Source: Niebla homalea (taxonomy: Eukaryota; Ascomycota; Lecanoromycetes; Lecanorales; Ramalinaceae). Taken from it: DNA of 64,000 nt. The translations under genes and the position numbers were made by a program. Where the stretch lies: positions 1 through 64,000 of the forward strand of contig JAHGAU010000041.1 of the NCBI GenBank assembly GCA_019925105.1, in the 5' to 3' direction. Shown here piece by piece: positions 62,564 through 64,000 of this stretch (the stretch's first letter is position 1; the number at the start of each line of letters is the position of its first letter). The notes under the pieces were generated by a model that searched no databases, had not been told where the DNA came from, and was given only the letters and a program-made list of their open reading frames with translations.

Positions 62564-64000
62564 ATTGGTTAAAGTGGTTGGATTGTGTCTTGAGATAGCT
62601 GAGGGTGATGTGATCAAATTGTGCTTTGGAACAATTGAAGCTGATACTCAAGTCGGACTCATCGTTCATCATGGCTCTTTATATAATCTTGAGAAGATTT
62701 GGCTGTCCTATCAAGCTGAGAATGTCCTTCACACGAAACCAATCTATCAACGCTTCGTGCGCTGCGCCCACCGCGCCATGTTGCATCGTGGGTAGAGAGA
62801 TGATTTGGAAGATAGTAAGTATCATACGCTACTTCCCGCTTGGCTTCTTAGGTCGTGCTCGCGGTCGATAGGATTGGACGGTGCGTTTCATGACTCCACG
62901 AAGTCGACACACAAATGCAACAGTCCCATATTCGTTGAGTAATAGATCCTCCAACGTCTGACTGGCTCCGCCTCCTGATGCCCCCAAAGGATCTGGGTGA
63001 AAAGACAAAACATTGGCAGCTGAAATTCGGAGCAAGTTTGAGATCTTATGATCTGTTTAGACATGCCAGCCCCGGGCGCAGTATGCTTCACATTTACACG
63101 AGCATCGATTGGGGCGCATATCGTGAAATTAAATGGCGCATAACAGTTAATCTGCAGGCGCTTCCCCATCGCGAATTGCCAAGCGGTCATTGCAAGGGGT
63201 GTGGCAGTGTGGCACGATGTATCTGCAGCTCACGCTACCAATCGTTGGATAGATGTTGGAACGACAGATGAAGATTGGGTAGTGCTAGTCAAGAGTATAC
63301 CAACTGTTGGGGGCGTTTTTGACGCCCCGTATGCTGCCGCATACAGCTGTGTAGAGGAAAGCTCTGCAAACCTTGATCGAGCAATCGAAACCGCCCCCTT
63401 GATCTTGACTGTCAGCGGCACGGCTATCCCCAATTTGGTCCTTCTTACGGAGTATGGCCCTGAATCGGAAACGGCACGCCAAGAGGTGTATGTATACCCA
63501 TAAGCGCTTTCGATTCATTGGATGTCTGTATATTCTCACGGCGCCTCATCCCCTTCGATGTCTGTAAGACAGTCTTTCCAACAACCTTTTTTATCTTTGA
63601 TGGGTTATGTTCGCATTGAGGCTGTGGTTTGAATTTCCGCCTTATGGCTACAGCGCTGACTCCTGTCATTGTTACCAGAATTGCGTCTTGTACATGTTGT
63701 TCAAACCATGTTTTTATGAGTCAATTCTTGCGCAGTTGCGTTTAATGCTGTGTGTTAAAGAACAGGTCCTTGAGGAACACATGCAAGGTTTGTAAGGAAC
63801 CGGGGTACAATGGCATTATCACCTCATCGCAAGCATAACACACCGTCGCGAACATAATCAAAGTGAAGATGGACCTTGCGGTGATATACGGATATTCTTT
63901 CCTGTCCAGCATGCTCGAAAATGTAGTTCAGATGGTCAGGTTTTCCCTTTAGATGGAGCCTCGAATGACCAATTCCCTAACATGCGCTCATTCAAGGGAA
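62564..64000. other. Window end: upstream of the secreted-protein gene, no assigned gene
   Basis: 1.4 kb of balanced composition. The plus frame 63201-63503 (APLILTVSGTAIPNL region) and the minus frame 62829-63035 (basic tail) are open but carry no motif I know and I cannot build a spliced model around them. They may be exon fragments of a gene continuing beyond the window, or chance. No tRNA or repeat recognised. Confidence 0.4.

Noticed and set aside
1..64000. CRISPR arrays, bacterial operons, phage or plasmid features
   Set aside because: Spliced eukaryotic genes and RIPed retrotransposons account for the window; no regularly spaced direct repeats of CRISPR type were seen.

Overview
The window is nuclear DNA from a filamentous ascomycete (Pezizomycotina). 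Evidence: small introns (46-104 bp) with CTRAC-like branch sites, fungal-only protein families (PTH11/SAT4-type rhodopsin-domain protein, UMTA-type and AusD-type methyltransferases), and the signature of repeat-induced point mutation (RIP) over all repeats. The class cannot be fixed from sequence alone; the sharp two-phase base composition resembles AT-isochore genomes known from Dothideomycetes.

Positions 1 to about 49,000 are one AT-rich block of nested transposons in which CpA has almost vanished, TpA is abundant and CpG is partly kept. From left to right: copies of a low-complexity-plus-unique repeat (called D here; D1 1-2978 continuing at 10630-10885, D2 10886-12765, D3 13130-14265, D4 19047-20343); a complete Ty3/Gypsy chromovirus (A, 2979-10629) inserted in D1 with 332-bp LTRs and an AATAT target duplication; a glycine/lysine-type minisatellite (14590-15300); a second LTR element (B, 15341-19046, 229-bp LTRs); a 5'-truncated LINE (A, 20344-21230); and a large Ty3/Gypsy family C. 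Old copy C3 (plus strand, 21231-42778) carries a solo LTR (25531-25780, TSD AATAT) and a whole inverted copy C2 (27128-39607, 12.48 kb, 248-bp LTRs, TSD AAGGA). Then come LINE B (plus strand, 42779-46598, with an AATC tail) and LINE C (minus strand, about 46599-49000), which LINE B broke inside its endonuclease. No transposon gene here is intact; catalytic Asp pairs read Asn-Asn in at least two reverse transcriptases.

Positions 49,036-49,898 are a transition island with milder mutation. It holds a long interrupted reading frame of unknown family.

From about 50,170 to 64,000 base composition is balanced, with six genes that splice cleanly plus one frameshifted relic: a CYP65-like cytochrome P450 (minus), a PTH11/SAT4-like membrane protein (minus) divergent from a UMTA-type methyltransferase (plus), a NACHT/STAND-type pseudogene (plus), an uncharacterised multipass membrane protein (minus) divergent from an AusD-like methyltransferase (plus), and a cysteine-containing secreted protein (minus). 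The P450 and two methyltransferases suggest the edge of a secondary-metabolite locus; no backbone synthase is in the window. Less ordinary content: apparent extra coding regions downstream of integrase in elements A (antisense) and C (sense), the interrupted frame at 49.0-49.8 kb, and relief from RIP at the outer edges of repeats.
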